Source of the DNA: Gammaproteobacteria bacterium
GTDB lineage: Bacteria; Pseudomonadota; Gammaproteobacteria; Steroidobacterales; Woeseiaceae
Assembly (NCBI GenBank): GCA_022600955.1
Contig: JAHZJK010000023.1
Coordinates: 80,914-144,913, forward strand
DNA length: 64,000 bases
Reading direction: 5' to 3'
The notes under the pieces are model-generated. The model did not search any database, was not told the DNA's origin, and saw nothing but the letters and a program-made list of their open reading frames with translations. Made by a program: the position numbers and the translations under genes. Of this stretch, positions 28,907 through 38,221 are shown piece by piece (position 1 is the first letter of the stretch; each line of letters starts with the position of its first letter).

Positions 28907-30204
28907 TCTATACCCAGTTTCTTGATGCGATAACGCAACTGCCGGAACGTGAGACCCAGAAGCTTCGCCGCGGCAGTCTTGTTATAGCGGGTTTTCTCTA
29001 GCGCCTCGACAATCGCCTGCCGTTGTACATCTTCGACCTGGTCTCCCAACTTGCCGGCCAGGGCACCCGGCGCTACCGTCGCGTCAGACGAATCTCGCAT
29101 CTGCAGGTCGCTGGCCCGGATCGTACCGCCGGCGCACAGCGTCACCGCTCGTTCGAGCATGTTCTCGAGCTCACGGACATTGCCAGGAAACGTATACCTG
29201 AGCAGTGCCTCGCGTGCGTCTTCATGCAGGGACGCTGACGTGTCCAGCCGCTGCAGGATGTGCTCTGCCAGCAGCATGACGTCGTCGCCGCGTTCGCGTA
29301 GCGCGGGCACACGCAGTTCTATCACGTTGATGCGGTAGTACAGATCTTCCCGAAACTCCCCGTCCGTGACCATCTGCGACAAATTCTGGTGCGTCGCAGA
29401 AAGCACGCGTACGTCTATTGATTCTTCCTGGGCTGCGCCGACGGGCCGCACGGTTTTTTCCTGGATCACGCGTAGCAGCTTGACCTGCATGGACAATGGC
29501 AGGTCGCCGATCTCGTCGAGAAACAATGTGCCGTCCTGCGCGCACTGGAACAGACCGGCCTTATCGTTTACCGCTCCTGTGAAACTGCCTTTGCGATGGC
29601 CGAAGAATTCGCTTTCCATGAGCTCCGACGGTATTGCGCCGCAGTTCACAGGTACAAACGGGCCTTCGCTTCTCGGGCCACTGTCGTGGATCAGGCGAGC
29701 AACAAGTTCCTTACCCGTGCCGGATTCCCCCGATATATGTACCGGTGCCTGCGAGCGGGCGACCTTGTCGATCATCTCGCGCAGTTCCTGCATGCGTGGC
29801 GAATCTCCAAGCAGCTTGGCTCCCTGCTGGCCAAGCGCATTGATTCGCAGCGCGTTCTCAACGATGTTGCGCAGATTGCCCAGGTCGAGTGGTTTTGAAA
29901 TGAAATCAAACGCGCCGAGCTTCAGCGCCTGCACAGCCGTTTCTACATTGCCGTGCGCAGTGATGACCGCGACTGGCACGCCCTGGGCATTGCTCTGCAT
30001 CCATTCAACCAGTTCGAGACCATCGCCGTCGGGCAGGCGCATATCCGTCAGGCAAATGTCGAAGTCATGCTTGGCCAACAGCGCTTTCGCGCTCGCGACG
30101 TTTTCGGCCGACTCCGTGCGGACGTCCATGCGTCCGAGCGTGAGTGTGAGGAGTTCGCATATATCCGGTTCATCATCGATGACCAGTGCCAGTGGTTGAT
30201 TCAT
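28903..30204 (-). CDS. pilR: Sigma-54-dependent response regulator PilR
   Basis: NtrC-family activator of pilin transcription. 433 residues: receiver with Asp10-Asp11 pocket and phosphoacceptor Asp54 in LTDMRLPDG; AAA+ domain with Walker A GESGTGKE near residue 165 and the sigma-54 loop as GSFTGA, the variant usual in PilR; Fis-type HTH at the C-terminus (KTAAAKLLGLTFRQLRYRIKKLG). The start overlaps the pilS stop by 4 bases. Confidence 0.95.
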   Translation of the reverse strand: MNQPLALVIDDEPDICELLTLTLGRMDVRTESAENVASAKALLAKHDFDICLTDMRLPDGDGLELVEWMQSNAQGVPVAVITAHGNVETAVQALKLGAFDFISKPLDLGNLRNIVENALRINALGQQGAKLLGDSPRMQELREMIDKVARSQAPVHISGESGTGKELVARLIHDSGPRSEGPFVPVNCGAIPSELMESEFFGHRKGSFTGAVNDKAGLFQCAQDGTLFLDEIGDLPLSMQVKLLRVIQEKTVRPVGAAQEESIDVRVLSATHQNLSQMVTDGEFREDLYYRINVIELRVPALRERGDDVMLLAEHILQRLDTSASLHEDAREALLRYTFPGNVRELENMLERAVTLCAGGTIRASDLQMRDSSDATVAPGALAGKLGDQVEDVQRQAIVEALEKTRYNKTAAAKLLGLTFRQLRYRIKKLGIE

Positions 30205-31889
30205 TTTTCTTCCTGCGCTTCCCAGCGGTCGGGATCTGCAAATACGATACGGAAGATACTGCCTCCGGCCGGCCGGTCAAGATAAACCAGCGTTGCGCGG
30301 TTTAACTCGCACAATTCCCGAGAAATATAAAGTCCGAGCCCGGTGCCGCCGGAGCGGGCCGTAAAGAATGGTTCGAAGATCTTGTCCGCGGTTGCGGCAT
30401 CAACACCAAGACCGCAATCAAGCACTTCCAGGTATGGGCGTCCCTGGCCGGGCATTCGGCCGCCCTGAATTTCGACCATGATGCCACCCGTCTCACTGGC
30501 ATACTTCACGGCGTTGTCACACAAATTCCATAAGACCTGCCGCAGGTGACTTCTGTCGATCCGGGCTTCCAGCTCCGCAGGCACATCCCTGATCGTGAAC
30601 TCGCCTTCCTGCAATTCAAGCGTGCGGGTGAATTCGTCCGCGAATTCGTCAAGCCAGCTTTTTAGCCGCAGCAACTCCGGCCGACTGGATTCACGTCGCG
30701 AGAGTTGCAATACGTTGTCGATGATATGGCTGACGCGACCTGAATGCGTTTGAATGATCTCGGTCAGGCGAACGTCATCGTCGGTCAGGCCCTTGGACTC
30801 ACCCAGCAACTGAGCTGCATGACTCATGGCGCCTACAGGGTTACGAATTTCGTGTGCGATTGAGGCGCTCAAACGCCCCAGTGATGCAAGTTTTGATTGC
30901 TGCACGCGTGCATTCATGAGGCTTGCGTCTTCGAGGAAGATCAGGATTGGACCATCGCGCTGGCCCTCGGTGCCGAGCGGCGCGAGATGTGCTGTTACGC
31001 GAGCGTTGTCACCCTCGGTTATGAGCGTAAATTCAGGATGGGACGAGACCCCCATGTCCTTGCGCCAGCCCAGCAGGTACGCAGCCAGCGGTTCGAACAC
31101 CTCGCTGAGCGGTGTTCCGGCGATGCTGTTGCCCGTGCCCAGCAACCCGATAGCGGAACTGTTGATCAGGCGCAGCGCATTGCTCGCATCAACCACGACG
31201 ATACTCTCGCGCAGGTGCTGCACGATGTACTCGTTCAGTTCCGAGAGGTTCTTGAGGTCGACGCCGAACTGCCTGACCAATGCTTCGCTCGTCTGAATAC
31301 GTCGTGCGAGCGGCTGCACCATGAGCGACACGATCAGGATTACGCCGCTGAGAATGCCGGCCGCCGGATAATTGGTCAGCCGTGATACACCGAAAAAATG
31401 CGTATAAGCCTGCTCGCCGAGGATGACAAATGTCGTCACGACGGCCAGTACCGCTGAAACCGGTCCGGGCAGAATCAGGCTGCCTGCACCGACGAAAATG
31501 ATGAGTAAGCCGCCGAGCCCGCTGGATATGCCGCCGCTGGCATTCATCAGCAGGGTAATCGCGACGATATCGACGATGAGTTGAGTGACACCCAGGGCCT
31601 GTTCCGGCACCCACCTCTGGCGCAATGAAAATGCGGACAGGATCGCAAATACGAGATAGCCGGTGGCCGTAGCTGAGAATAGCGTGGGCCTGATGTCACC
31701 AAAGAAACGCGACTCCGAACTGACGGCGAACAACAGCAATAGAGTTACCGCCACGAGCAGTCGAAACGCGTTGAGCGTCGTGAGAACCCGTAGCCCGAGC
31801 TCGGGCTCGTCGGTTGCTCTTTGTATCAGTGCATCCCGACTGCCGCGGAAGGTCCGTTTCAGGGGAGCCTCGGTTTGTGCCTGATTCAT
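30201..31889 (-). CDS. pilS: Sensor histidine kinase PilS
   Basis: Partner kinase of PilR. 562 residues: about six membrane helices between residues 40 and 200, a PAS-like domain about 215-325, a dimerisation/phosphoacceptor helix with SIAHEIRNPVGAM (His about 345), and an HATPase domain with LCDNAVKYAS and GTGLGLYIS. In Pseudomonas PilS monitors pilin levels in the membrane. The six-helix N-terminus is the feature separating PilS from other NtrB-like kinases. Confidence 0.94.
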   Translation of the reverse strand: MNQAQTEAPLKRTFRGSRDALIQRATDEPELGLRVLTTLNAFRLLVAVTLLLLFAVSSESRFFGDIRPTLFSATATGYLVFAILSAFSLRQRWVPEQALGVTQLIVDIVAITLLMNASGGISSGLGGLLIIFVGAGSLILPGPVSAVLAVVTTFVILGEQAYTHFFGVSRLTNYPAAGILSGVILIVSLMVQPLARRIQTSEALVRQFGVDLKNLSELNEYIVQHLRESIVVVDASNALRLINSSAIGLLGTGNSIAGTPLSEVFEPLAAYLLGWRKDMGVSSHPEFTLITEGDNARVTAHLAPLGTEGQRDGPILIFLEDASLMNARVQQSKLASLGRLSASIAHEIRNPVGAMSHAAQLLGESKGLTDDDVRLTEIIQTHSGRVSHIIDNVLQLSRRESSRPELLRLKSWLDEFADEFTRTLELQEGEFTIRDVPAELEARIDRSHLRQVLWNLCDNAVKYASETGGIMVEIQGGRMPGQGRPYLEVLDCGLGVDAATADKIFEPFFTARSGGTGLGLYISRELCELNRATLVYLDRPAGGSIFRIVFADPDRWEAQEEK

Positions 31890-32000
31890 GGGCGAATTGT
31901 AGACTGATTATGGACATGGGTCCCGCAAACATACAAAATACATCGCTGTTTTCGCGTCGACCGCGAAGATCTCTCTCGCCAACAGAAAGACCAATAACTA

Positions 32001-33161
32001 ATGAATCTTCACGAATACCAATCGAAACGATTGTTCGCCGATTACGGCATCACGGTTCCGCGCGGCATCCCCGCAGAAAATTCTGACGATGCCGTCAAAG
32101 CGGCGCAGACCCTGGGCGGTGACCTGTGGGTCGTCAAAGCACAGGCTCACACGGGTGGTCGCGGTAAGGCCGGCGGCGTCAAGCTCGCAAAGACACTTGA
32201 TGAAGTGCGCGAGTTCAGCGATGAAATGCTCGGCATGACGCTCGTGACCTATCAGACGGGCCCGGACGGACTGCCTGTCAACGTTGTCTATATAGAAGAA
32301 GGTTCACAGATCGAGCGCGAGTTGTACCTGAGCATGCTGGTTGATCGCGAAGTCAGCCGCATCTCCTTTATTGCGTCTGCGGCCGGCGGTATGGACATCG
32401 AGCAGGTCGCGGCGGAAACACCTGAAAAAATCTTCTCGATCGCTGTTGCGCCTGACGCGGGTCTGCAGGACTACCAGGCACGCCAGCTGGCATTTGGCCT
32501 CGGCCTCAACAAGAAGCAAATGTTCCAGTTTGGCGATCTCGTGAAGAAGCTCTACCAGTTGTACCTCGATACTGACGCGAGCCTGATCGAAGTTAATCCG
32601 TTGATTACCAACACGGATGGCGACGTAATCGCACTGGATGGCAAGATCAACGTGGATGGCAGTGCAATGTTTCGCCAGGCGGCGATTGCAGAGTTGCGGG
32701 ATCCCAGCCAGGAAGACGATGCGGAGCGCAAAGCGGCGGAACATGATCTCAATTACGTGTCGCTCGACGGCAATATTGCCTGCATGGTAAATGGTGCGGG
32801 TCTTGCGATGGCAACGATGGACCTGATCAAACTGCATGGCGGCGACCCGGCGAACTTCCTCGATGTCGGCGGTGGTGCGACCGCTGAGCGCGTTGCGGCT
32901 GCATTCAAACTGATCCTGTCAAACGACAAGGTGTCAGCGATACTCGTGAATATTTTCGGCGGAATTGTACGTTGCGACGATATCGCGGCAGGCATTATCA
33001 GCGCGGTTAAGGAAGTTGGAGTGAGCGTTCCCGTGGTCGTGCGACTGGAAGGGACCAATGTAGAAAAAGGGCGCGAGCTGCTGGCGAACAGCGGGCTCGA
33101 TATTATCGCCGCGGACGATCTTACCGACGCTGCCAAGAAAGCGGTTGCCTCGGCAGCCTGA
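32001..33161 (+). CDS. sucC: Succinyl-CoA ligase (ADP-forming) beta subunit SucC
   Basis: TCA-cycle enzyme subunit that binds nucleotide and CoA. 386 residues starting [16 protein letters not shown], with ATP-grasp segments [18 protein letters not shown] and [13 protein letters not shown], and [10 protein letters not shown] near the C-terminus. Paired with sucD, but the usual sucAB neighbours are not here; the pair stands alone between pilS and nadE. Confidence 0.97.
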   Translation: MNLHEYQSKRLFADYGITVPRGIPAENSDDAVKAAQTLGGDLWVVKAQAHTGGRGKAGGVKLAKTLDEVREFSDEMLGMTLVTYQTGPDGLPVNVVYIEEGSQIERELYLSMLVDREVSRISFIASAAGGMDIEQVAAETPEKIFSIAVAPDAGLQDYQARQLAFGLGLNKKQMFQFGDLVKKLYQLYLDTDASLIEVNPLITNTDGDVIALDGKINVDGSAMFRQAAIAELRDPSQEDDAERKAAEHDLNYVSLDGNIACMVNGAGLAMATMDLIKLHGGDPANFLDVGGGATAERVAAAFKLILSNDKVSAILVNIFGGIVRCDDIAAGIISAVKEVGVSVPVVVRLEGTNVEKGRELLANSGLDIIAADDLTDAAKKAVASAA

Positions 33162-33174
33162 CGGACAAAAATTA

Positions 33175-34047
33175 ATGAGCATTTTGGTTAATAAAGAAAG
33201 CAAGATTATCTGTCAGGGCATCACTGGCAATCAGGGTTCGTTCCACACGGAACAGTGCATCGAGTATGGCAGCAATGTCGTCGGCGGCGTTACGCCGGGA
33301 CGCGGCGGCTCGGAGCATCTGGGCGTGCCGGTTTACAACACCATGCGCGAAGCAGTTGCCGATACGGCTGCAGATGTCAGCATGATCTATGTGCCGCCGC
33401 CATTCGCAGCGGATGCGATTCTGGAAGCGGCAGACTCCGGTGTCAGCCTGATCGTGTGCATCACCGAAGGCATACCGGTCAATGACATGGTGAAAGTGAA
33501 ATCTGCTCTGCGCGATCATGATTGTCGCCTGATCGGCCCGAATTGCCCGGGCATTATCACGCCGGAAGAGTGCAAGATCGGCATCATGCCTGGTTTCATT
33601 CATCAAAAAGGTCGGATCGGCGTTGTTTCCCGCTCCGGCACGCTCACCTACGAGGCGGTCTATCAGACTACGACTAACGGTCTCGGTCAGAGCACCTGCA
33701 TCGGCATCGGCGGCGACCCGGTTCGTGGCATGAATTTCATCGACTGCCTCGAGCTGTTCGAGGAAGATGCGGATACAGACGGCATCATCATGGTTGGCGA
33801 AATTGGTGGCACTGACGAAGAGGCTGCCGCTGAGTTCATCAAGAGCAATGTGAGCAAGCCTGTTGTGGCATACATCGCCGGTGTCACCGCACCTCCGGGT
33901 AAGCGCATGGGCCATGCCGGCGCTATTATTGCTGGCGGCAAAGGTACAGCGGAAGACAAATTCAAGGCGCTGGATGCAGCTGGTGTCGCAACCGTGCGGT
34001 CTCCGGCAGAGCTGGGCTCGCGAATGAAGGAAGTTATCGGCGGCTGA
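33175..34047 (+). CDS. sucD: Succinyl-CoA ligase alpha subunit SucD
   Basis: Subunit carrying the phosphohistidine. The ATG at 33175 gives [20 protein letters not shown], the standard start, and 290 residues; the frame extends upstream into sucC but that part is not homologous. [19 protein letters not shown] and the phospho-His segment MGHAGAII are visible. It is followed after 25 bases by nadE. Confidence 0.97.
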   Translation: MSILVNKESKIICQGITGNQGSFHTEQCIEYGSNVVGGVTPGRGGSEHLGVPVYNTMREAVADTAADVSMIYVPPPFAADAILEAADSGVSLIVCITEGIPVNDMVKVKSALRDHDCRLIGPNCPGIITPEECKIGIMPGFIHQKGRIGVVSRSGTLTYEAVYQTTTNGLGQSTCIGIGGDPVRGMNFIDCLELFEEDADTDGIIMVGEIGGTDEEAAAEFIKSNVSKPVVAYIAGVTAPPGKRMGHAGAIIAGGKGTAEDKFKALDAAGVATVRSPAELGSRMKEVIGG

Positions 34048-34072
34048 GCTTGCGGCGACGCCGGAATCGACG

Positions 34073-35710
34073 ATGGACCAAACAGTCAAAGTCGCGCTGG
34101 CGCAGCTTGATCTCACGGTGGGTGCGGTTGCGCACAATGCCGATAAGATCATCGCCAGTGCGAGCCGCGCCCGTGACGAACTGCGTGCGGACCTTGTCGT
34201 TTTCCCCGAACTCAGTGTGTGCGGTTACCCACCCGAAGACCTGTTGCTTCACGCAGGCCTGCGCGACGGGGTTGAAAGCGCCGTCCGGAACATCCGTGAC
34301 AGTGTTTTCGGTATAGCGATTCTCATCGGCTTCCCTGAATACGAGGCTGACGACATCTACAATTCCTGTGCGGTTTTTGAGGATGGCAAAGTCGTTGCAC
34401 ATTACCGCAAGCACCTGTTGCCGAATTACAGCGTATTTGATGAGAAACGCTATTTCACCGAGGGCAAGGATGCGTCGGTCTTCACACTCAAGGGTATCCG
34501 CATCGGACTCAATATCTGTGAGGACGTCTGGAGCCCTGCGCCGATAGCTGCGGCTCGAACGGCAGGCGCTGAGTGTGTCATCGCTATCAATGGTTCACCG
34601 TATGAGCTGGCGAGCCAGGCGAATCGTGAGGCAGAAGTGCAGCGCCGAATCGGTGAAGCTCGTGTTCCGGTTGTTTACGTCAATATGGTCGGTGGCCAGG
34701 ACGAGCTGGTATTTGACGGTGGATCATTCGTCATGGCTGCGGACGGCGAAATCGCGTTCCGCGCACCCGCTTTCGACGAAGGTCTGCATTGTGTAGCACT
34801 GACTGGCACCGTGAGAGGTGTAGTGCCCGAGGCCGGCCAGATCGCAAATTCGTCGCAAGACGAAGCGCGAATATACAAAGCGCTCGTAACGGGTACGCGC
34901 GACTACATTAACAAGCACGGCTTTCCAGGCGTCATCCTGGGACTGTCCGGAGGCATCGACTCGGCACTGGTCGCCACGATAGCCTGCGACGCGATCGGCG
35001 CTGACAGGGTGCGCGCCGTAATGATGCCGTTTCGGTATACGTCCAACATGAGCCAGGAGGACGCGGCGCAGCAGGCAGCAGCACTCGGCATTCGCTACGA
35101 CGTCATTCCGATCGAACCAATGTACGAAGCGACTATCACGCAGCTGCAACCGGTTCTCGGTGACAGCGAACCGGACGCGACCGAGGAGAATATCCAGGCA
35201 CGTTGCCGTGGTTTGCTGCTCATGGCTATATCCAACAAGACCGGCCGAATGCTGCTGACAACGGGCAACAAGAGTGAGATGGCCGTTGGTTATGCGACTC
35301 TCTACGGTGACATGGCCGGGGGTTTTGCGCCGATCAAGGACTGCAGCAAGACGCTGGTTTATCGGTTGGCTCGCTATCGCAATACACTGGGCGACGCCAT
35401 TCCGGAACGCGTGATTACGCGACCACCGTCCGCTGAATTGCGTCCCGACCAGAAAGACAGTGATTCATTGCCCGATTACGATGTGCTGGACCCGATTCTC
35501 GAGGCGTTCATCGAGGAGGACCTGTCAGTCGCCGAAATCACCGCGCGCGGCTACGACAGAGACACGGTTATTCGCATCCTGGGAATGGTCAAGCGCAATG
35601 AGTACAAACGACGCCAGGCTCCGCCGGGGGTGCGTATCAGCGGTCGTGCTTTTGGCCGAGACTGGCGATATCCGATTACCTCGGGATATCGCTTTCCTAC
35701 AGAATCCTGA
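34073..35710 (+). CDS. nadE: Glutamine-dependent NAD+ synthetase NadE
   Basis: Amidates nicotinate adenine dinucleotide to NAD+ using glutamine. 545 residues: an N-terminal nitrilase-like glutaminase with triad Glu46 (VVFPELS), Lys113 (HYRKHLL), Cys149 (LNICEDVW), and a C-terminal synthetase with P-loop GLSGGIDSALVA near residue 288. The fused glutaminase separates it from the short ammonia-dependent NadE of enterics. Probably co-transcribed with sucCD. Confidence 0.96.
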   Translation: MDQTVKVALAQLDLTVGAVAHNADKIIASASRARDELRADLVVFPELSVCGYPPEDLLLHAGLRDGVESAVRNIRDSVFGIAILIGFPEYEADDIYNSCAVFEDGKVVAHYRKHLLPNYSVFDEKRYFTEGKDASVFTLKGIRIGLNICEDVWSPAPIAAARTAGAECVIAINGSPYELASQANREAEVQRRIGEARVPVVYVNMVGGQDELVFDGGSFVMAADGEIAFRAPAFDEGLHCVALTGTVRGVVPEAGQIANSSQDEARIYKALVTGTRDYINKHGFPGVILGLSGGIDSALVATIACDAIGADRVRAVMMPFRYTSNMSQEDAAQQAAALGIRYDVIPIEPMYEATITQLQPVLGDSEPDATEENIQARCRGLLLMAISNKTGRMLLTTGNKSEMAVGYATLYGDMAGGFAPIKDCSKTLVYRLARYRNTLGDAIPERVITRPPSAELRPDQKDSDSLPDYDVLDPILEAFIEEDLSVAEITARGYDRDTVIRILGMVKRNEYKRRQAPPGVRISGRAFGRDWRYPITSGYRFPTES

Positions 35711-35724
35711 CGAAGCCTCGGACG

Positions 35725-36471
35725 CTAAGGAAAATTCGACGCCATCACTTTGCGCGCGTCGGCGGCAAGGTCTGCCATACCGAGTGCGTCGTAGGCTTCT
35801 ATCATGATGCGCAGTGACTCTTCATTAGCCGGCGAACCGTTGTATTCCTCTAACGCCGTCTTGGCGCGATTGGCGGCCGCAACATAGGCACCGCGCCGGA
35901 GATAATAGTCAGCAACGTGATTCTCGTATGTCGACATGCGGTTCTTGATTGCAATGATGCGTTGTTCGGCATCGGGTGCATACTCACTGTTCGGGAAACG
36001 TTCAACGAGCCGCCGCAACGTTGAATATGCCAGGTCGACGTCTTCAGGCGGTCGGGTCGTAATATCACGCCGGAACCAGCGCTCCAGGATGCCAGGATCG
36101 TTTTCGAAAAAAGCCAGAGCCTTGATATAGAGCGCGTAGTCGACCTGTGGATGAATCGGGTTTTCCTGCATGAAGGTGTCGGCGGCATCGATTGCCTGCT
36201 CTTTGCTGCCTCGCTGGTAGTAAGCGTGCATCAGTTCGAGCTGAATCTGGCGCGACAGGTCACTGAACGGATAGCGCGCCTGGATAGCTTCAAAAATCTG
36301 GATGCCTTTGGCATAGTTTTTGCGCAGGATCGAGGTCTGTGCGAGCTCGTAGGCTTCGCTGAGATCCTGTATCTGAGTGCGTTCTTCAGATTTGCTGGCG
36401 CAGGCTGCGATTGCGCAGGCGACGACTGTTATGGTCGTCAGACGCAGGTAGCGATTGGTAAAAATTGTCAT
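35725..36471 (-). CDS. bamD: Outer membrane assembly lipoprotein BamD
   Basis: Lipoprotein of the BAM complex that inserts beta-barrel proteins in the outer membrane. From the ATG at 36471 the product starts MTIFTNRYLRLTTITVVACA and has a lipobox ending IAAC, as expected; upstream ATGs at 36489, 36507 and 36585 would lengthen the signal peptide and are less likely. About 248 residues with five TPR-like repeats (YAKGIQIFEAIQARYPFS, DLAYSTLRRLVERFPNSEYA). Divergent from rluD, the usual order. A TATACT box on the minus strand at 36542-36547 may be its -10. Confidence 0.94.
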   Translation of the reverse strand: MTIFTNRYLRLTTITVVACAIAACASKSEERTQIQDLSEAYELAQTSILRKNYAKGIQIFEAIQARYPFSDLSRQIQLELMHAYYQRGSKEQAIDAADTFMQENPIHPQVDYALYIKALAFFENDPGILERWFRRDITTRPPEDVDLAYSTLRRLVERFPNSEYAPDAEQRIIAIKNRMSTYENHVADYYLRRGAYVAAANRAKTALEEYNGSPANEESLRIMIEAYDALGMADLAADARKVMASNFP

Positions 36472-36567
36472 TGTCAGGCTGGAGTGCATATTTTCGTCTT
36501 TTAGCATGGCCATTTGGCGGCCAGATCGATCAAGGTCGGCGAGTATACCGTAAACTCCGCGATATCT

Positions 36568-37521
36568 ATGAGCATCGAAAAACAAACTTTAGCAGTTCCC
36601 GAGGAGCTCGCTGGCCTGAGATTGGACCAAGCGCTGGCGCGGATGTTTCCTGATTATTCGAGAAGCCGACTCAAGGACTGGCTAATCGCCGGTTCAATCG
36701 TGGTTGAGGGTGGTCCGAAACGTCCACGCGATGCGGTTTCCGGTGGGGAAATCGTGATCTTCGAGCCGCAGGCTGAAGTTGAAGTGCAAGCCGAGGCTGA
36801 GCCAATGTCTCTCGAAATCGTGCACGAGGACGACGACCTGCTGGTCGTGAACAAACCTGCCGGTCTTGTTGTACACCCGGGCGCAGGTAATGCTGCGGGC
36901 ACCCTGATGAATGGTCTGCTGCACCACGTGCCGGCACTTGAAGAGATTCCGCGGGCCGGAATTATTCATCGACTGGACAAGGATACCAGTGGCCTGCTGC
37001 TGGTCGCCAAAACCCTGACGGCACACACGGCGCTGGTGCGTCTGCTTGCCGAGCGAGATATTTCCAGGCACTACCTCGCCGTTTGCACGGGTGTCCTCAC
37101 AGGGGGCGGTACGATCAACGAGCCCATTGCGCGGCACCCGGTCGATCGAAAACGCATGAGCGTGCAGCAAAGTGGCAAGCACGCCGTGACCCACTACACA
37201 GTCAAAGAGCGTTTCCGCGCGTTCACTTATGTTGACGTGAAACTCGAGACTGGCCGCACGCACCAGATTCGAGTGCACTTCGCCCACCGCCGCCATGCGC
37301 TGGTCGGAGACCAGACTTATGGCGGTCGACTGGCATTGCCAAAGGCAGCGACGGAGCACCTGATTGTCGCGCTGAGGCGCTTCAAGCGGCAGGCACTGCA
37401 TGCGACGCGGCTGGCATTTATTCACCCTGTATCCGGGGCGGTGATGGATTTCTGCGTCGCGCCTCCGCAGGACTTTGCGGATCTGCTCATCGTCATGCGC
37501 GAAGACCGCGATGCCAGGTAA
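36568..37521 (+). CDS. rluD: 23S rRNA pseudouridine synthase RluD
   Basis: Makes pseudouridines in helix 69 of 23S rRNA. The ATG at 36568 gives MSIEKQTLAVPEELAGLRLD and 317 residues, the normal RluD start; the frame from 36514 is an artefact. N-terminal S4 RNA-binding domain (SRSRLKDWLIAGSIVVEG), then the catalytic motif HRLDKDTSGLLLVAKT with its Asp near residue 137, and RTHQIRVHF. It overlaps pgeF by 11 bases. Confidence 0.96.
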   Translation: MSIEKQTLAVPEELAGLRLDQALARMFPDYSRSRLKDWLIAGSIVVEGGPKRPRDAVSGGEIVIFEPQAEVEVQAEAEPMSLEIVHEDDDLLVVNKPAGLVVHPGAGNAAGTLMNGLLHHVPALEEIPRAGIIHRLDKDTSGLLLVAKTLTAHTALVRLLAERDISRHYLAVCTGVLTGGGTINEPIARHPVDRKRMSVQQSGKHAVTHYTVKERFRAFTYVDVKLETGRTHQIRVHFAHRRHALVGDQTYGGRLALPKAATEHLIVALRRFKRQALHATRLAFIHPVSGAVMDFCVAPPQDFADLLIVMREDRDAR

Positions 37522-38158
37522 CTGGATAACAGCAGACTGGCCGGCGCCGGCGGGCGTGGTTGCCGGGACGACGACGCGGACAGGCGACTTGGCGGAGCTC
37601 GCGCTGGCTGCGACGCCATGCTGGCTGAACCAGGTGCATGGTGCCGAGGTAGTTGCGGCCAGCAACCATGACGCTCCGCCAAGTGCAGACGCGTCAGTCA
37701 GTCGTTCACGTGACATGTCCTGCGTGATTCGTACGGCGGACTGCCTGCCTGTGTTGTTGTGTGCTGTAGACGGCAGTTGTATCGCCGCGGCACACGCGGG
37801 CTGGCGCGGGCTGGCCGCGGGCGTGATCGAGAACACTGTTGAAAAAATGGCGGCGGCCGATACAGAGGTCATGGCCTGGCTCGGCCCGGCGATTTCGCAG
37901 GCCTGTTTCGAGGTGGGTGGCGAGGTACGTGAGGCATTCGTCGGAGTTGATGCGGCTGCGGAGTCCTGTTTTCAGGCCAATGAACGCAGACGATACCAGG
38001 CGGACCTGTACGGGCTGGCACGGCAGCGGCTGGCTCGAGCAGGTATTACGAAGGTATTCGGTGGCGGCCTTTGTACCTACTCGGACAGCGAGCGTTTCTT
38101 TTCGTATCGCCGCGATGCGGACTGCGGCCGGATGATCAGTTTTATCGCCTTGAAATAG
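37511..38158 (+). CDS. pgeF: Purine nucleoside phosphorylase / laccase-domain protein PgeF (YfiH), shortened
   Basis: YfiH/DUF152 family; homologues have been linked to nucleoside phosphorylase/oxidase activity and to peptidoglycan precursor editing. The ATG at 37511 (MPGNWITADWPAPAGV) is chosen over the 37475 frame start. Only 215 residues, against about 240 for E. coli YfiH. Active-site segments remain: WLNQVHGAEV, RTADCLPVLLC, AHAGWRG near residue 94, and SYRRD near the end. The stretch after TTTRTG that normally holds the NLGxHVGDD block is missing, so the N-terminal third is condensed. Confidence 0.88.
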   Translation: MPGNWITADWPAPAGVVAGTTTRTGDLAELALAATPCWLNQVHGAEVVAASNHDAPPSADASVSRSRDMSCVIRTADCLPVLLCAVDGSCIAAAHAGWRGLAAGVIENTVEKMAAADTEVMAWLGPAISQACFEVGGEVREAFVGVDAAAESCFQANERRRYQADLYGLARQRLARAGITKVFGGGLCTYSDSERFFSYRRDADCGRMISFIALK

Positions 38159-38176
38159 CCGCCGATGCCTCAATTT
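38149..38176 (+). promoter_or_regulatory. Candidate sigma-32 heat-shock promoter of clpB
   Basis: CTTGAAA at 38149, inside the last codons of pgeF, is followed after 12 bases by CCTCAATTT, close to the sigma-32 elements CTTGAAA and CCCCATnTA. The -35 part is a perfect match. ClpB belongs to the sigma-32 regulon in other gammaproteobacteria. The site would place transcription start about 40 bases before clpB. Confidence 0.55.
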
Positions 38177-38221
38177 AAAGGGCAATTCGAGATTTCGCCG
38201 TTTTAGGCGCGGGGTATTCCA

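Noticed and set aside
36694..37872. 392-codon minus-strand frame across rluD and pgeF
   Set aside because: Antisense to two well-supported genes; composition is Cys/Arg/Ser-rich and has no recognisable domain.
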